A DNA stretch of 64,000 nucleotides from Fructilactobacillus cliffordii. GTDB lineage: Bacteria > Bacillota > Bacilli > Lactobacillales > Lactobacillaceae. The notes under the pieces are model-generated. The model ran no database searches. It was not told the DNA's origin and saw only the letters and a program-made list of their open reading frames with translations. Of the stretch, positions 1 to 9,619 are shown piece by piece (position 1 is the stretch's first letter; every line of letters begins with the position of its first letter). Location of the stretch: positions 62,001 through 126,000 of the forward strand of contig NZ_CP097117.1 of assembly GCF_024029355.1 (NCBI RefSeq), in the 5' to 3' direction. A program made the translations under genes and the position numbers.

Positions 1-2554
1 AATTGAGTATCATGATCAATTAAATGAACACATGACTGATAACGATGCCTATAAACACGCTCGACCGTTCCATGTGGTGTTGTTGACGCAAACGCAAGCC
101 GGGTTAAAAAACCTATTTAAACTGGTTTCGTTAGCTCATATTAAATATTATTACCGGGTGCCCCGGATTCCGCGAAGTGAGTTAGAAAAGTATCGGGAAG
201 GTCTGTTAGTGGGTTCTGCTTGTTCGAGTGGAGAAGTATTTACCTCGCTCATGCAAAAAGGTGAAGCTGAAGCCTTAACGAAAGCCCGCTTTTATGACTA
301 CCTGGAAGTCCAACCTCAGGCAGCCTATCAACCGTTAATTGACAGTCACTTGATTAGTGACCGCGGCAAATTACAGACCATTATCAAAAATTTGGTAAAG
401 GTCGCTGATCAATCCCAGCTTCCGTTAGTGGCGACGGGCGATGTGCACTACCTAGATCCCCATGATTTTATCTACCGAAAGATTTTAATTAACTCCCAGG
501 GAGGCGCTAATCCGTTAAACCGGCAAACCCTGCCGGATGCGCATTTTCGCACGACTGATGAATTACTGGAAGATTTTGACTTTTTAGGAACTGAAAAGGC
601 CCATGAAATTGTGGTTCAGAATTCGCAAGCCATTGCGAAGCAAATTGAAACGGTGCAACCATTGAAAGATAAGTTGTATACACCAAAAATGGATGGGGCC
701 GAGGATGAAATTAAGCAGCGAACCATGGATAAGGCGCATCAATTGTATGGCACAAATTTACCTGAATTGGTCCAACATCGCCTGGATCGGGAATTAACCA
801 GTATCATTAATAACGGATTCTCGGTTATCTACTTGATTTCGCAACGGCTGGTTGCTAAGAGTAATAAGGATGGTTATTTGGTCGGTTCCCGGGGGTCCGT
901 GGGATCTAGCTTGGTTGCTACTATGACTGGAATCACGGAAGTTAATCCACTGCCACCACACTATCGTTGTCCCGAATGCCAATATTCAGAGTTTTTTACT
1001 AAGGGTGAATACAGTTCTGGTTTTGATTTACCCGAGAAAAAGTGTCCGGAATGTGGCGCCGTGATGATTGGCGACGGTCATAATATTCCGTTTGAAACTT
1101 TCCTGGGCTTTAAAGGGAATAAAGTGCCGGATATTGATTTGAACTTTTCTGGTGATTATCAATCGATTGCACATAACTATACGAAGGTTTTGTTTGGAGA
1201 AAAGAACGTGTTTCGGGCGGGAACGATTGGAACCGTGGCCGATAAAACGGCTTATGGTTACGTGAAAGCCTATGAACGCGATACCGAACAACAATTGCGG
1301 GGCGCAGAAATTGACCGTCTAGCTCAGGGAGCCACGGGAGTAAAACGAACGACCGGTCAACATCCAGCCGGCATCATTGTTGTTCCTGATTACATGGATA
1401 TCTATGACTTCACGCCGATTCAATTTCCAGCTGAAGATCAAAATGCGGCCTGGAAAACGACCCACTTTGATTTCCACTCCATTCACGATAACATCCTAAA
1501 GCTTGATATTCTGGGACACGATGATCCGACCATGATCCGGATGCTCCAAGATCTTTCGGGAATTGACCCGTACTCGATTCCCATGAATGATCCGGGGGTG
1601 ATGAAGATTTTCAGCAGCCCCGAAGTCTTGGGAGTTACGCCCGAACAAATTTTTTCGAAAACGGGGACCCTGGGGATTCCCGAATTTGGAACTCACTTTG
1701 TCCGGGGAATGTTAGAGGAAACTAATCCGAAGAACTTTTCTGACCTGCTACAAATTTCTGGGTTATCCCATGGAACTGATGTGTGGTTAGGGAATGCCGA
1801 AGAGTTGATTAAAGAAGGCACGGCTACCATTTCAAACGTGATCGGGTGTCGGGATAACATCATGACCGACTTGATTAATTACGGAGTTGATTCAGAAACT
1901 TCCTTCCAAATCATGGAAAAAGTGCGGAAGGGAAAGGGAATTAAACCGGAATGGCAGGCCAAGATGAAGGAAGCAGACGTTCCAGACTGGTACATTGATT
2001 CTTGCTTAAAGATTAAATACATGTTCCCCCGGGCTCACGCTACAGCTTACGTGCTGATGGCGTTACGGGTGGCCTACTTCAAGGTGTACTTCCCGTTGGT
2101 TTACTACGCAGCCTACTTTTCTGTCCGGGCTGACGACTTTGACGTTGAGGCCATGGCGCACGGAAAAGAAGCGGTGAAAAACGTCATTCAAGCAATTAAT
2201 AGTAAGGGTAACGATGCTTCCGCTAAGGAAAAGAACCTGCAAACGGTGATGCTAATTGCGAATGAAATGCTTGAACGGGGCTTTTCGTTTGAAATGATTG
2301 ACCTCGAACGTTCCGATGCTTCGGAATGGCTCGTGGATGGGAAAAAATTAATTGCACCTTTCAGCGCTGTGCCCGGTCTGGGCTTAAACGTAGCCAAGCA
2401 GATTGTGGCTGCTCGCGAAGACAAACCGTTTCTTTCTAAGGAGGATTTGTCTAAACGAGGAGGCGTTTCTAAAACCATCATTGAATTTATGAATCAAAAT
2501 GGAGTATTGAAAGGCCTGCCAGACGAAAACCAGTTGAGTTTGTTTGATTTGTAA
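1..2554 (+). CDS. polC: DNA polymerase III PolC alpha subunit (5'-truncated)
   Basis: Replicative polymerase of low-GC Gram-positives. The reading frame is open from base 2, so the gene begins upstream of the window. About 850 residues of a roughly 1440-residue protein are present; the N-terminal OB region and the 3'-5' exonuclease are outside. Visible in order: the second half of the PHP domain ([12 protein letters not shown]), the polymerase palm start GSRGSVGSS, the four-cysteine zinc knuckle typical of PolC (CPEC...CPEC, bases about 970-1065), the catalytic PDIDLNF motif (about base 1128), [10 protein letters not shown], and a helix-hairpin-helix region with PGLG. The extreme C-terminus NQLSLFDL is a sliding-clamp-binding motif. 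The stop is followed by the rimP promoter. Confidence 0.97.
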   Translation, partial: IEYHDQLNEHMTDNDAYKHARPFHVVLLTQTQAGLKNLFKLVSLAHIKYYYRVPRIPRSELEKYREGLLVGSACSSGEVFTSLMQKGEAEALTKARFYDYLEVQPQAAYQPLIDSHLISDRGKLQTIIKNLVKVADQSQLPLVATGDVHYLDPHDFIYRKILINSQGGANPLNRQTLPDAHFRTTDELLEDFDFLGTEKAHEIVVQNSQAIAKQIETVQPLKDKLYTPKMDGAEDEIKQRTMDKAHQLYGTNLPELVQHRLDRELTSIINNGFSVIYLISQRLVAKSNKDGYLVGSRGSVGSSLVATMTGITEVNPLPPHYRCPECQYSEFFTKGEYSSGFDLPEKKCPECGAVMIGDGHNIPFETFLGFKGNKVPDIDLNFSGDYQSIAHNYTKVLFGEKNVFRAGTIGTVADKTAYGYVKAYERDTEQQLRGAEIDRLAQGATGVKRTTGQHPAGIIVVPDYMDIYDFTPIQFPAEDQNAAWKTTHFDFHSIHDNILKLDILGHDDPTMIRMLQDLSGIDPYSIPMNDPGVMKIFSSPEVLGVTPEQIFSKTGTLGIPEFGTHFVRGMLEETNPKNFSDLLQISGLSHGTDVWLGNAEELIKEGTATISNVIGCRDNIMTDLINYGVDSETSFQIMEKVRKGKGIKPEWQAKMKEADVPDWYIDSCLKIKYMFPRAHATAYVLMALRVAYFKVYFPLVYYAAYFSVRADDFDVEAMAHGKEAVKNVIQAINSKGNDASAKEKNLQTVMLIANEMLERGFSFEMIDLERSDASEWLVDGKKLIAPFSAVPGLGLNVAKQIVAAREDKPFLSKEDLSKRGGVSKTIIEFMNQNGVLKGLPDENQLSLFDL

Positions 2555-2559
2555 GCTGA

Positions 2560-2588
2560 TTGATAATGTTGTCCGCTTATGTTACACT
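2560..2588 (+). promoter_or_regulatory. Promoter of the rimP-nusA-infB operon
   Basis: TTGATA (2560-2565), a 17-bp spacer, then TACACT (2583-2588). It lies immediately after the polC stop and about 80 bp before the rimP start, so the operon leader contains the hairpin at 2616-2637. Confidence 0.65.
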
Positions 2589-2615
2589 AGTAATAGTAAT
2601 TGAAAACTCTTTTCG

Positions 2616-2642
2616 GAGTGAGCAGCGATGCTCGCTCTTTTT
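2616..2642 (+). terminator. Leader hairpin with T-tract: attenuator or polC terminator
   Basis: GAGTGAGCA pairs with TGCTCGCTC (one G-U pair) around a GCGA loop, followed by five T. It sits downstream of the rimP promoter and upstream of the rimP ribosome binding site. It can therefore end polC transcripts and also attenuate the rimP-nusA operon. In Bacillus subtilis a weak NusA-dependent terminator in the same leader autoregulates nusA; that this is its counterpart is inference. Confidence 0.7.
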
Positions 2643-2668
2643 ATTAGAAACATTTGGGAGGTAAATAG

Positions 2669-3151
2669 TTGAGCGAAACGAGCGAAATTATTGCAAAGGT
2701 CACAGAGACCGTGGAACCAATTCTAGCAGCAGCAAACTTTTATTTATATGACATCGAATTTGTTAAAGAAGGTGGCAGTTGGTACCTCCGGGTGTACGTT
2801 GACAAAGATGGTGGCATTACTTTGGATGATTGCGTGTTGGTTAGTGACCAATTGAGCGAAAAGTTAGATGAACTGGATCCAGATCCATTTGCAGAACCAT
2901 ACTTTTTGGAAGTTTCGTCTCCAGGAGCAGAACGGCCTCTAAAAAAAGAACAGGACTATCAACGCGCTCTCAACGAATACGTTCACTTGTCCCTTTACCA
3001 AAAATTAAATGGGAAAAAGATCTACGAAGGAACGCTAATTAAACTAGATGACCAAGCTCTAACCATTCGGGTAACGGAAAAAAACCGGGAACGAGACGTG
3101 GTCGTGCCCCGGGAGTTAATTTCTAAAGCTCGCTTGGCAATTAAATTTTAA
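2669..3151 (+). CDS. rimP: Ribosome maturation factor RimP
   Basis: 160-residue cytosolic 30S assembly factor, at the usual family length. It has the N-terminal alpha/beta domain ([28 protein letters not shown]) with the conserved SPGAERPL motif near residue 90, and a C-terminal SH3-like domain. The start is TTG at 2669, chosen because GGGAGG (2656-2661) lies 7 bases before it and no ATG fits. It is the first gene of the rimP-nusA-ylxR-L7Ae-infB-rbfA operon and is separated from nusA by 19 bases. Its mRNA leader carries a terminator-like hairpin, so expression is probably coupled to NusA levels. Confidence 0.95.
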   Translation: MSETSEIIAKVTETVEPILAAANFYLYDIEFVKEGGSWYLRVYVDKDGGITLDDCVLVSDQLSEKLDELDPDPFAEPYFLEVSSPGAERPLKKEQDYQRALNEYVHLSLYQKLNGKKIYEGTLIKLDDQALTIRVTEKNRERDVVVPRELISKARLAIKF

Positions 3152-3170
3152 CGAGGAGGAAGCAAGCACA

Positions 3171-4274
3171 ATGAGTAAAGAGTTAGTAACGGCGCTCGAT
3201 GAATTAGAGCGCGAAAAAGGCGTTAAAAAGGAAGTTGTTATTGAAGCGTTAGAAGCTGCTTTGATTTCAGCTTACAAACGCAACTATGACCAAGCCCAAA
3301 ACGTGGACGTTGAATTTAACGAACGACAGGGTAATATTAACGTTTATGCCGTTAAAAAAGTGGTTGAAGAAGTCGTTGATCCGCGCTTAGAGGTGAGCCT
3401 CGACGAAGCATTGCAAATCAACCGGGGCTACGAGCTGGGCGATGAAATTAAATTTAAGGTGACCCCCAAAGATTTCGGTCGGATTGCGGCTCAAACCGCT
3501 AAACAAGTCATCATGCAACGTGTTCGGGAAGCCGAACGGCAAAACGTGTACGACAAGTACAGTAAGTATCAGGATGAACTGGTCACGGCCGAAGTGGAAC
3601 GCCAGGATAACCGGTTTGTATACCTGAATTTGGATGGCGTGGAAGCAGCCATGGCGCACAACGACCAGATGCCGAACGAAACTTATCGTCCGCAAGATAA
3701 GTTGAAAGTGTACGTAACGAACGTTGATGATGCTGCCAAGGGTCCCCAAGTCTTTGTGAGTCGGACAGCGCCGGGATTGTTGAAACGTTTGTTTGAACAA
3801 GAGGTACCCGAAGTTTACGATGGTGTAGTCGAAATTATTTCGATTGCCAGAGAAGCGGGTGACCGTTCTAAAGTGGCAGTGAAATCAAATGAAGCCAACG
3901 TCGACCCGGTTGGGACTACGGTCGGGCCTCGCGGCCAACGGGTGCAAGACATTGTAAACGAATTGGGTGGCGAAAACATGGATATCGTCCAGTGGGATGA
4001 AGATCCAGCCCAATACATTGCCAACGCCCTCAATCCGGCTGAAGTAATTGACGTGATCTTTAAAGATGGCGAAGAAAAGGCTTGTACCGTAGTGGTTCCA
4101 GATGACCAGTTGTCGTTAGCCATCGGAAAGCGTGGGCAAAATGCCCGATTAGCTGCTCGTTTAACTGGATATCGAATTGACATCAAGTCTGAGTCAGAAA
4201 TGACCGCCCCGGATGACGACGATGCTGAAGTAGAAGTTAGTGAGGCCGATGCTGGTGATGAAGCAGCAGACTAA
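3171..4274 (+). CDS. nusA: Transcription termination/antitermination factor NusA
   Basis: 367 residues, the short Firmicutes form without the proteobacterial acidic repeats. The N-terminal RNA-polymerase-binding domain is followed by an S1 domain (about 135-200) and two KH domains. The KH1 loop reads GPRGQRVQDIV and the KH2 loop AIGKRGQNARLA. The last ~20 residues are strongly acidic (DDDDAEVEVSEADAGDE). The start ATG is preceded by GAGGAGG. NusA promotes pausing and hairpin-dependent termination and helps antitermination on rRNA. It is encoded next to translation factors as in other Bacilli and may control its own operon through the leader hairpin at 2616-2642. Confidence 0.97.
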   Translation: MSKELVTALDELEREKGVKKEVVIEALEAALISAYKRNYDQAQNVDVEFNERQGNINVYAVKKVVEEVVDPRLEVSLDEALQINRGYELGDEIKFKVTPKDFGRIAAQTAKQVIMQRVREAERQNVYDKYSKYQDELVTAEVERQDNRFVYLNLDGVEAAMAHNDQMPNETYRPQDKLKVYVTNVDDAAKGPQVFVSRTAPGLLKRLFEQEVPEVYDGVVEIISIAREAGDRSKVAVKSNEANVDPVGTTVGPRGQRVQDIVNELGGENMDIVQWDEDPAQYIANALNPAEVIDVIFKDGEEKACTVVVPDDQLSLAIGKRGQNARLAARLTGYRIDIKSESEMTAPDDDDAEVEVSEADAGDEAAD

Positions 4275-4308
4275 TGGCTAATTAGTGAGATAAAGGAGCT
4301 GAACCAGG

Positions 4309-4614
4309 TTGAAGAAGAAAAGAAAAATTCCGATGCGGAAGGATGTTATTTCTGGAGAAATGTTCCCCAAAAAGGAACTTGTGCGCATTGTTCGGGATAA
4401 AGAAATGAACGTCGAGTTAGATCCAACCGGGAAAAAATCTGGGCGGGGCGCCTACGTTCAAGTTGACGTTTCGGCTGTTAAAAAGGCTCGGGACGAAAAA
4501 ATTCTTGATCAAGTTTTTTCCGTTACTCTATCTCCTGATTTTTATGCAACTTTGATTGATTACGTTGATCACATCCAAGCACGACGGGAACTGATAAAAA
4601 ATGACCAATTATAA
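4309..4614 (+). CDS. ylxR: YlxR/RnpM family RNA-binding protein
   Basis: 101-residue basic protein of the YlxR (DUF448) family, conserved between nusA and infB in Firmicutes. Signature residues are present: PMRKDVISG near the N-terminus, FPKKELVRIVRD, and SGRGAYVQ. YlxR binds RNA, and recent work on Bacillus reports it as a modulator of RNase P (RnpM). The start is TTG at 4309 behind AAGGAG; the alternative ATG at 4333 would remove the conserved N-terminal basic stretch. The 3' end overlaps the next gene by 14 bases, which suggests translational coupling. Confidence 0.92.
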   Translation: MKKKRKIPMRKDVISGEMFPKKELVRIVRDKEMNVELDPTGKKSGRGAYVQVDVSAVKKARDEKILDQVFSVTLSPDFYATLIDYVDHIQARRELIKNDQL

Positions 4615-4903
4615 GCAGACGCTTAATTTGTTGGGAATTGCTCGGAGAGCTGGTAAAATAGTCACGGGAGAGTCATTGGTTCTAAACGGGATCCGTCACC
4701 AGCAGGTGCAGTTCTTGTTTTTAGCTAGTGATGCCGGTGCGGCAACCGCAAAACGATTTTTAGACAAAAGTCGATTTTATGCCGTTCCAGTTAACAACGA
4801 CCTAAACAAATCAGAATTAAGTGCGGCCATCGGGCAGCCACGAACAGTCATTGGAATTATAGACCAGGGTTTTGCGAGGAAATTAAATGAAATAAACAAG
4901 TAA
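4601..4903 (+). CDS. L7Ae-family ribosomal/RNA-binding protein (YlxQ-like)
   Basis: 100 residues with the L7Ae/L30e/S12e/Gadd45 fold: [16 protein letters not shown], then FLFLASDAG, and the terminal [13 protein letters not shown]. Members bind K-turn RNAs. The Bacillus neighbour (YlxQ/RplGA) sits at the same place, and its ribosomal role is not settled. The ATG lies inside the end of ylxR (14-base overlap), and infB begins 14 bases downstream, so it is part of the same operon. Confidence 0.9.
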   Translation: MTNYKQTLNLLGIARRAGKIVTGESLVLNGIRHQQVQFLFLASDAGAATAKRFLDKSRFYAVPVNNDLNKSELSAAIGQPRTVIGIIDQGFARKLNEINK

Positions 4904-4916
4904 GGAGCGTGGTTTC

Positions 4917-7247
4917 ATGGCGAAAAAAAGAATCTATGAACTAGCAAAAGAACTAAACGTTCCCAGTAAGAAAGTACTGGGTGTAGCGCAGGCCAATGGG
5001 ATTAAGGTAAAAAACCACATGTCATCATTAGATGCATCCCAAGAGAAAACAGTGCGAGGAGCAATGACTAACAAAAGCCAACCAAGTACCAAGAACCAGT
5101 CCCAGGCAACGGGAACCAAGCCCCGGACAAACAATAATGGGAAAGCCAACCAGCAACACAATGGATCACAGGTCCAGCAGGGGAACCAACGTCGTTCAAA
5201 TGCTAACCATTCTAAGCCAACCACCAAGAACAACCAACACCAATCAGATCAAAAGCAACCGGCTCGTGCTAAAACGACGACGAATGCTAAATCAACTACC
5301 ACCGCTAAGCCAAAGACTGGTGGCGGAAAGTTTGGTGGGAGCTTAAACCGCAACAACAATAACAACAAAAATAAAAAGAAACGTCGGAATAACCGTAACA
5401 ACCGCTTTGCCAACATGTATTCCAAGAACCAACGGATTCGGCAAAACCACAAAAAGAAGGCTCCAACGGTTAGAAAGAACCGGCCGTTGCCAGAAGTATT
5501 GGTTTATGAAGACGGGATGAATGCTCAAGACTTGGGTAAAATCCTGCACAGAGAACCAGCTGAAATTATCAAGAAGCTCTTTATGTTAGGGATGATGGTG
5601 AACCAGAACCAATCCTTGGATAAGGATGCGATTGAATTGCTGGCTGCCGATTACGGTGTCAAGGCGCAAGAAAAAGAACACGTGAACGTTTCTGATATCG
5701 ATAAATTCTTTGAAGAAGAGGAAAATAACACTAGTTATCAAGCTCCTCGTCCTCCAGTCGTAACCATCATGGGACACGTTGACCACGGGAAAACCACGTT
5801 GTTGGATTACCTGCGTCACTCTCACATTACATCAGGCGAAGCCGGGGGAATCACCCAAGCGATTGGGGCTTATCAATTAAAGCAAGATGATCATTTGATT
5901 ACGTTCTTAGATACTCCTGGACACGCGGCCTTTACTGAAATGCGGGCACGGGGAGCTAACATCACTGACATTACGGTGCTAGTGGTCGCAGCTGACGATG
6001 GAGTGATGCCGCAGACGGTTGAAGCCATTGACCATGCTAAGGAAGCCAACACGCCAATTATCGTGGCCGTGAACAAGATTGATCGGCCCAACGCTAATCC
6101 GCAACACGTGAAAGAGCAGTTGATGAATTATGGTTTGGTTCCAGAAGATTACGGTGGAGATACGATTTTCGTTGATATTTCCGCTAAAAACGGAACGAAT
6201 GTGGACGAACTGTTGAACATGATCATATTACAAGCAGACGTGATGGAATTAAAGGCCAATCCGAAACAAAATGGAGCCGGGTCAGTGGTAGAAGCACGAC
6301 TAGACCGAGGAAAGGGTCCCGTAGCTACATTATTAGTGCAACAGGGAACCTTACGTCGCGGTGATCCCATCGTGGTTGGTGATACATTTGGTCGAGTGCG
6401 GACGATGACGAACGAAGCCGGACAAGACCTAGAATCGGCTACTCCATCAACTCCCGTTGAAATTACGGGATTAAATGCCGTTCCAGAAGCCGGTGACCGG
6501 TTTGTGGTCTTCGATGACGAAAAAACTGCGCGAGTTGCCGGAGAAGAACGGGCCAAAGAAGCACAAATTGAAGAACGAAAGCAAAACAACCGGGTTACGT
6601 TGGATAACTTGTTTGATTCCATGAAACAAGAGGATATGAAGCAGGTTAACGTGATCATCAAAGCTGACGTGCAAGGTTCGGTTGAAGCCTTGGCAGATAG
6701 CCTGAAAAAGATTGACGTTGAAGGTGTGAACGTGAACGTCATCCATGCTTCGGTGGGGGCCGTGAACGAAAGTGATATTGCCTTAGCGAAGGCAAGTAAC
6801 GCAATTATCATTGGGTTTAACGTGCGGCCTACTCCGCAAGCTAAAGTGCAAGCGGAAACGGACAAGATTGATGTGCGGCTTTACCAAGTTATTTACAACG
6901 CGATTGACGACGTGACGGCGGCCATGAAAGGGAAGCTTGATCCAACTTACGTAGAAGAAGTAACTGGTAGCATTGATGTCCGGCAAATCTACAAGGCTTC
7001 CGCGGTGGGAACCATCGCTGGTGGAATGGTTAATGATGGTTACGTCAGAAATGACAGTAAGGTGCGTTTGGTTCGGGACGGGGTAGTTAAATACGACGGC
7101 GAACTAGGCAGTTTGAAGCGCTTTAAAGATGATGTGAAGGAAGTTAAGCAAGGTCACGAATGTGGATTGACCATTGAAAACTACAACGACATCAAAGTGG
7201 GCGACGTAATCGAAGCCTACCACATGAAAGAAGTTGCTCCGAAGTAA
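4917..7247 (+). CDS. infB: Translation initiation factor IF-2
   Basis: 776 residues. The N-terminal IF2_N motif ([18 protein letters not shown]) is followed by a long N/Q/K/T-rich, probably disordered linker (about residues 45-190) that includes a short poly-Asn run. A second IF2_N-like segment ([18 protein letters not shown]) precedes the GTPase domain: G1 GHVDHGKTT (near residue 286), G3 DTPGHAAF, G4 NKID, G5 SAK. Domains II-IV follow to the C-terminus. IF-2 places fMet-tRNA on the 30S subunit and promotes 50S joining. The ATG is preceded by AAGGAG. The linker length and composition vary between species, so lack of similarity there is expected. Confidence 0.98.
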   Translation: MAKKRIYELAKELNVPSKKVLGVAQANGIKVKNHMSSLDASQEKTVRGAMTNKSQPSTKNQSQATGTKPRTNNNGKANQQHNGSQVQQGNQRRSNANHSKPTTKNNQHQSDQKQPARAKTTTNAKSTTTAKPKTGGGKFGGSLNRNNNNNKNKKKRRNNRNNRFANMYSKNQRIRQNHKKKAPTVRKNRPLPEVLVYEDGMNAQDLGKILHREPAEIIKKLFMLGMMVNQNQSLDKDAIELLAADYGVKAQEKEHVNVSDIDKFFEEEENNTSYQAPRPPVVTIMGHVDHGKTTLLDYLRHSHITSGEAGGITQAIGAYQLKQDDHLITFLDTPGHAAFTEMRARGANITDITVLVVAADDGVMPQTVEAIDHAKEANTPIIVAVNKIDRPNANPQHVKEQLMNYGLVPEDYGGDTIFVDISAKNGTNVDELLNMIILQADVMELKANPKQNGAGSVVEARLDRGKGPVATLLVQQGTLRRGDPIVVGDTFGRVRTMTNEAGQDLESATPSTPVEITGLNAVPEAGDRFVVFDDEKTARVAGEERAKEAQIEERKQNNRVTLDNLFDSMKQEDMKQVNVIIKADVQGSVEALADSLKKIDVEGVNVNVIHASVGAVNESDIALAKASNAIIIGFNVRPTPQAKVQAETDKIDVRLYQVIYNAIDDVTAAMKGKLDPTYVEEVTGSIDVRQIYKASAVGTIAGGMVNDGYVRNDSKVRLVRDGVVKYDGELGSLKRFKDDVKEVKQGHECGLTIENYNDIKVGDVIEAYHMKEVAPK

Positions 7248-7260
7248 AGGAGGAAACCAC

Positions 7261-7608
7261 ATGGTACAACAATATCGAGTTGGTCGGCTCCAACAAGAAA
7301 TTCAAAAAGAAGTCGATGACATTTTATTGAAGCGCGTGCGTGATCCGCGGGTGCAAGGAGTTACGGTCACTGGTGTTAAGGTGACAGGGGACTTACAACA
7401 GGCCACCATTTATTACAGTATTTTGTCGAGTGATAAAGCAGAGCAAGAAAAGGTTCAGCAGGGACTCGATAAAGCCACGGGGTTAATCCGGGGCGAACTG
7501 GGTCACCGCCTAAGTATCTACGTTACTCCGGAGATTCATTTTGAACGAGATGAATCGATTGAGTACGGAAGTAAGATTGACCAGTTGATTAATAAATTAA
7601 ATCAATAA
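7261..7608 (+). CDS. rbfA: Ribosome-binding factor A
   Basis: 115-residue KH-like 30S maturation and cold-shock factor. The N-terminus YRVGRLQQEIQKEV and the motif RVRDPRVQGVTVTGV are characteristic. The start is ATG at 7261, 13 bases after the infB stop and behind AAAGGAGG; an upstream in-frame ATG at 7234 lies inside infB and lacks a binding site. It is the last gene of the operon, closed by a perfect terminator palindrome at 7611-7645. Confidence 0.96.
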   Translation: MVQQYRVGRLQQEIQKEVDDILLKRVRDPRVQGVTVTGVKVTGDLQQATIYYSILSSDKAEQEKVQQGLDKATGLIRGELGHRLSIYVTPEIHFERDESIEYGSKIDQLINKLNQ

Positions 7609-7610
7609 TT

Positions 7611-7645
7611 AAAAATGACTGAGAAAAATTTTCTCAGTCATTTTT
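7611..7645 (+). terminator. Intrinsic terminator after rbfA
   Basis: A perfectly self-complementary pair of 17-base arms around one central base (AAAAATGACTGAG... / ...CTCAGTCATTTTT), ending in five T. The symmetry would let it act in both directions. It separates the rimP-rbfA operon from truB. Confidence 0.9.
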
Positions 7646-7671
7646 GCGTACATATACGAAGGAGGGAGCAA

Positions 7672-8583
7672 ATGATCAACGGAATTATCCCGTTATATAA
7701 ACCATTAGGCCTGACTAGTTTTGGCTGTGTCAGTAAAATTCGGGGGATTGTGCATCAAAAAAAGGTGGGCCATAGCGGTACCCTCGATCCAAACGTGGAT
7801 GGAGTGTTACCAATTTGTTTAGGCAATGGGACTAAGGTGGTTGATTATCTGATGGCCACCGGGAAGACCTATCGAGGAGCGATTACCCTGGGTTTTGCGA
7901 CAACCACTGAAGATTTGGATGGTGAAATTGTTGCCGAACAGCATGATTTTAAGCCCCTGACCGATGCACAAATTAAAACGGGATTAACGCACTTCATTGG
8001 TTCTCACATTCAGACGCCACCCATGTATTCGGCGGTTAAGGTGAACGGACGTCGCTTGTATGATTATGCCCGTCATGGCGAAACCGTCAAACGGCCGCAA
8101 CGCACGATTCGGGTCACTGATTTCTATCAAATCGGAGATTCCATTGTTGATTGGAATGCTGGAACCCAAACGATTTTCTTTGAAGTGGATTGTGGCAAAG
8201 GAACCTACGTGCGGACGTTAGCGGTCGACTTTGGTCGCTACTTTGGCTTACCCGCCGTGATGTCACAACTAACTCGGATTGCTAGCGGTGGATTTGATAT
8301 TCAGCAAACGGTCGCTTTAGAAACTCTGGAGGATGCGCAACAAGCCGGACAATTAGATCAGTTCATTTATCCAATTGACCATGCGCTTCACGCCTTTGCA
8401 CACGTTGATTTGACGGCTGAACAGTGGATGCAGGTCCAACATGGGTCCTTTTTACCAGCATCAGACTTGCAGACTACTGAAGCAGAAATCGTTTTACGCT
8501 ATAATAGTAGCGATAAGGCTTTATACTACTATGATGAAAGTCATCAGCGGTATAAACCACAAAAAATGTTTAGTTTGGAGTAA
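7672..8583 (+). CDS. truB: tRNA pseudouridine(55) synthase TruB
   Basis: 303 residues. It converts U55 of the T-loop of tRNAs to pseudouridine. The N-terminal GIIPLYKPLGLTSF and the catalytic motif GTLDPNVDGVLP, with Asp39 as nucleophile, are visible. KVNGRRLYDYAR and GTYVRTLAVD are further family motifs; the C-terminus is a PUA-like extension. The start is ATG at 7672 behind GGAGGG. A longer in-frame start at 7615 falls in the upstream terminator and is rejected. The stop is 6 bases from ribF, the usual truB-ribF pairing. Confidence 0.96.
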   Translation: MINGIIPLYKPLGLTSFGCVSKIRGIVHQKKVGHSGTLDPNVDGVLPICLGNGTKVVDYLMATGKTYRGAITLGFATTTEDLDGEIVAEQHDFKPLTDAQIKTGLTHFIGSHIQTPPMYSAVKVNGRRLYDYARHGETVKRPQRTIRVTDFYQIGDSIVDWNAGTQTIFFEVDCGKGTYVRTLAVDFGRYFGLPAVMSQLTRIASGGFDIQQTVALETLEDAQQAGQLDQFIYPIDHALHAFAHVDLTAEQWMQVQHGSFLPASDLQTTEAEIVLRYNSSDKALYYYDESHQRYKPQKMFSLE

Positions 8584-8589
8584 CGAGCA

Positions 8590-9534
8590 ATGAAAATTAT
8601 CAAGTTGGCCTATCCGCTAGAAGCAGAGCAACAATTTCCGGCGCCAGTGGTGTTAGCAATGGGTTTTTTTGACGGAGTGCATCTCGGACACCAGAACGTC
8701 ATTAATCGGGCAAAGGAAATTGCGTTAGAGCGTCAGCTGCCGCTCGCCATTTTAACCTATGATCATCATCCAGCACTGGTATATCAAAAGCTAACCGGGG
8801 ATTCCGCGCGTTATTTAACCCTGCATCCGGAGAAGTATCGATTATTTGAACTGCTCGGGGTGGATTATGTGTATGAGGTTAACTATGACCATGACTTTCA
8901 AGCGCAAGCACCCCAGACATTCGTGGATAATTTTATTGTTCGGATGGGCGCCGCGGTGGTCGTAGCTGGTTTTGATCATACCTACGGAACTAAGGACGCC
9001 GCCATGGCAAACTTAGGAGAATATGCCCACCACCGGTTTACGGTCGAAACGGTTCCTGCGTTGTTGCTGGACGAGAAAAAAGTTAGTTCGACCCGGGTGC
9101 GCCGGAATTTGAGTGACGGCCACTTGGAAACAGTTCGGCGTTTATTGGGCCGGCCATTTGAAATTAGTGGAACGGTTGTGCATGGCCTAGCAAGGGGTCG
9201 GACCCTTGGGTTTCCGACTGCTAACGTTCAATATGATGACTTACAACGAATGCCACCGCTGGGAGTTTACATTGTCTTGATGCAGATTGATCACCAGTGG
9301 TATCCCGGGATGGCTTCGATTGGAAAAAACGTGACCTTTGGCGATCAAAATCCCGTGACGCTGGAGGTTAATTTATTGGATTTTCAGCGCAATTTGTATG
9401 GGAAACAAATTCAAGTTCAATTTTTGAAGAAAACTCGTAATGAGGTTAAATATCAAGGAGAAGCGGCATTGATTGACCAATTAAACCGAGATGAGCAAGA
9501 AACCAGAAACTTTTTTCAATCTAGGGAAGCGTAA
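8590..9534 (+). CDS. ribF: Bifunctional riboflavin kinase / FAD synthetase
   Basis: 314 residues. The N-terminal nucleotidyltransferase domain has GFFDGVHLGHQ and later STRVRRNLSDG. The C-terminal riboflavin kinase domain (from about residue 185) has the conserved GRTLGFPTANV and ends in KTRNEVKYQG. The enzyme converts riboflavin to FMN and then FAD in the cytosol. The ribosome binding site TTGGAG overlaps the end of truB, so the two are cotranscribed. The riboflavin importer gene ribU lies far away at 58034, which fits an organism that takes up rather than makes riboflavin, although no biosynthetic locus can be excluded outside the window. Confidence 0.96.
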   Translation: MKIIKLAYPLEAEQQFPAPVVLAMGFFDGVHLGHQNVINRAKEIALERQLPLAILTYDHHPALVYQKLTGDSARYLTLHPEKYRLFELLGVDYVYEVNYDHDFQAQAPQTFVDNFIVRMGAAVVVAGFDHTYGTKDAAMANLGEYAHHRFTVETVPALLLDEKKVSSTRVRRNLSDGHLETVRRLLGRPFEISGTVVHGLARGRTLGFPTANVQYDDLQRMPPLGVYIVLMQIDHQWYPGMASIGKNVTFGDQNPVTLEVNLLDFQRNLYGKQIQVQFLKKTRNEVKYQGEAALIDQLNRDEQETRNFFQSREA

Positions 9535-9537
9535 TTC

Positions 9538-9566
9538 TTGACCTTAATAATGATCCTTGATACAGT
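9538..9566 (+). promoter_or_regulatory. Heat-shock operon promoter (hrcA)
   Basis: TTGACC (9538-9543), 17-bp spacer, TACAGT (9561-9566). The CIRCE operator begins 11 bases downstream, so bound HrcA would block transcript initiation or early elongation. Confidence 0.7.
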
Positions 9567-9577
9567 ATAACTGTACC

Positions 9578-9604
9578 TTAGCACTTGATGATTGAGAGTG
9601 CTAA
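9578..9604 (+). promoter_or_regulatory. CIRCE operator (HrcA binding site)
   Basis: TTAGCACTT, nine spacer bases, GAGTGCTAA: the CIRCE inverted repeat with a single change (last base of the left arm C to T). It precedes hrcA itself, giving autoregulated control of hrcA-grpE-dnaK. No second CIRCE was found before dnaJ. Confidence 0.96.
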
Positions 9605-9619
9605 AAAGAGGTGGTGAAG

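Noticed and set aside
6149..6865. 238-residue open frame on the minus strand inside infB
   Set aside because: It is antisense to the conserved IF-2 GTPase and domain II region, low in complexity (Ser/Thr-rich), without a start site or promoter.
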